DNA from: an uncultured Shewanella sp.
GTDB lineage: Bacteria > Pseudomonadota > Gammaproteobacteria > Enterobacterales > Shewanellaceae
DNA: 64,000 bases
Reading direction: 5' to 3'
Assembly: GCA_947503555.1 (NCBI GenBank)
Contig: CANNEE010000013.1
Coordinates: 62,001-126,000, forward strand
In this document: piece by piece, positions 63,529 to 64,000 of the stretch
Numbering within the stretch: position 1 is the first letter of the stretch
How the letters are laid out: each line of letters starts with the position of its first letter
Notes under the pieces: generated by a model
Database searches by the model: none
Told to the model about the DNA's origin: nothing
Seen by the model: the letters and a program-made list of their open reading frames with translations, nothing else
Program-made: the position numbers and the translations under genes

Positions 63529-64000
63529 AAGGCGTAATTAGCACCGATTAGCCAAGAGTCAATTTGATAGTCTGTTGCGATTCCTGTGGAGTAGCTTAGA
63601 GAAAAGCTTAGCCCCTGATAGTGCAGCAGATCTACTCCTAGATTCAATACGCCAGAGTTATCGCTGTTTATAAAGCCCGAATAGCGAAGTCCCTTACGCA
63701 TAAGGTTAGTCTTTTGTTGGTTTTTGTTTTGGATATAGCGCTTTTGCTCTTCATTTTGAGAGAGCTTTTGATTCCAGCTTAAGCTAAGCATAGGAATGAG
63801 TGCCCAATCTTCAAAAGGATAGAAGTAGCTTAGCTTGATACCAAAGTTTGATGACACTTGTTGTAATTCTGACTCGGCGACCGACTTATCTGTAGTTGAA
63901 TTTGTTTTTTCTCTACTTTGATAAAAGAGATCTGAGCGTTGTCCTATAAGACTCACTCCATATTCTAGCGCCCAGTCATCCCAATCATGAAACAGCCCTG
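63525..64000 (-). CDS. Outer-membrane beta-barrel, C-terminal part (start missing)
   Basis: The C-terminal ~158 residues of a barrel protein, open to the right edge of the window (upstream residues include GLFHDWDDWALEYG). Alternating aromatic/polar strands such as WALIPMLSLSW and LNLGVDLLHYQGLSFSLSYS, and the last residues SWLIGANYAF with a terminal Phe, fit an autotransporter-type or other outer-membrane barrel. A GTG at 63956 is internal to the frame and is not taken as the start. Passenger and role unknown. Confidence 0.7.
   Translation of the reverse strand, partial: GLFHDWDDWALEYGVSLIGQRSDLFYQSREKTNSTTDKSVAESELQQVSSNFGIKLSYFYPFEDWALIPMLSLSWNQKLSQNEEQKRYIQNKNQQKTNLMRKGLRYSGFINSDNSGVLNLGVDLLHYQGLSFSLSYSTGIATDYQIDSWLIGANYAF

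Overview
The window looks like chromosomal DNA from a marine gammaproteobacterium of the Shewanella/Alteromonadales type. This rests on recognised gene content and order, not on a database search: a liuR-liuABCD leucine cluster, a separate thiolase-mmsA-acyl-CoA dehydrogenase-mmsB valine/isoleucine cluster close to metA, a YbiT-type ABC-F gene, long-form PstC/PstA, a large GGDEF-EAL protein, and cytochrome b561 next to YceI. No tRNA, rRNA, CRISPR array, phage or transposase gene was seen.

Layout. 1-5.2 kb: leucine/isovalerate degradation (liuR-liuA-liuB-liuC-liuD, minus strand; liuD is cut by the window edge). 5.4-7.3 kb: divergent acyl-CoA synthetase. 7.4-12.7 kb: menA, an odd SDR, tesB, a YbaY-like lipoprotein, a small unknown protein and ompW behind FNR- and CRP-like sites. 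12.8-15.0 kb: a second odd SDR, metA behind three met boxes, and a small DUF3624-like protein. 15.2-18.8 kb: a probable accessory insertion holding a type III secretion chaperone-like gene overlapping a lipase-like putative effector, then an exported thrombospondin type 3 repeat protein. 19.0-27.0 kb: the valine/isoleucine pathway (thiolase, mmsA, acyl-CoA dehydrogenase, enoyl-CoA hydratase, 3-hydroxyisobutyryl-CoA hydrolase, mmsB, SDR), with an operator-like site matching the one at liuR. 27.1-36 kb: small membrane protein, S9 peptidase lipoprotein, ybiT, a two-PilZ protein, an M17 aminopeptidase and a small LETM1-like protein. 36-47.8 kb: GGDEF-EAL protein with two sensors, DUF1415, LysE, DUF4136 lipoprotein, Fur-box TonB receptor, DUF2797, a 268-bp transposase-less inverted-repeat element, an EamA transporter, an unknown membrane protein and a GcvR-like protein. 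47.8-53.6 kb: pstC-pstA-pstB-phoU behind a Pho-box promoter. 53.7-59.8 kb: prepilin-like protein, a possible structured RNA before a BCCT transporter, an HNH protein, DUF1289, and a LysR gene divergent from cytochrome b561 and yceI. 60-64 kb: DUF4382-like lipoprotein, an ECF sigma factor operon with three envelope proteins, and the C-terminus of an outer-membrane beta-barrel.

How it fits together. The two branched-chain amino acid clusters yield acetyl-CoA, propionyl-CoA and acetoacetate precursors and appear to share a MerR-type regulator. Several transport or biosynthesis genes carry readable operators (MetJ, Fur, PhoB, FNR). The least explained parts are the chaperone/lipase pair, two SDR proteins whose catalytic tyrosine is phenylalanine, the foldback element at 45.2 kb, the hairpin-rich leader at 54.4 kb and the sigma-factor operon at 62 kb.
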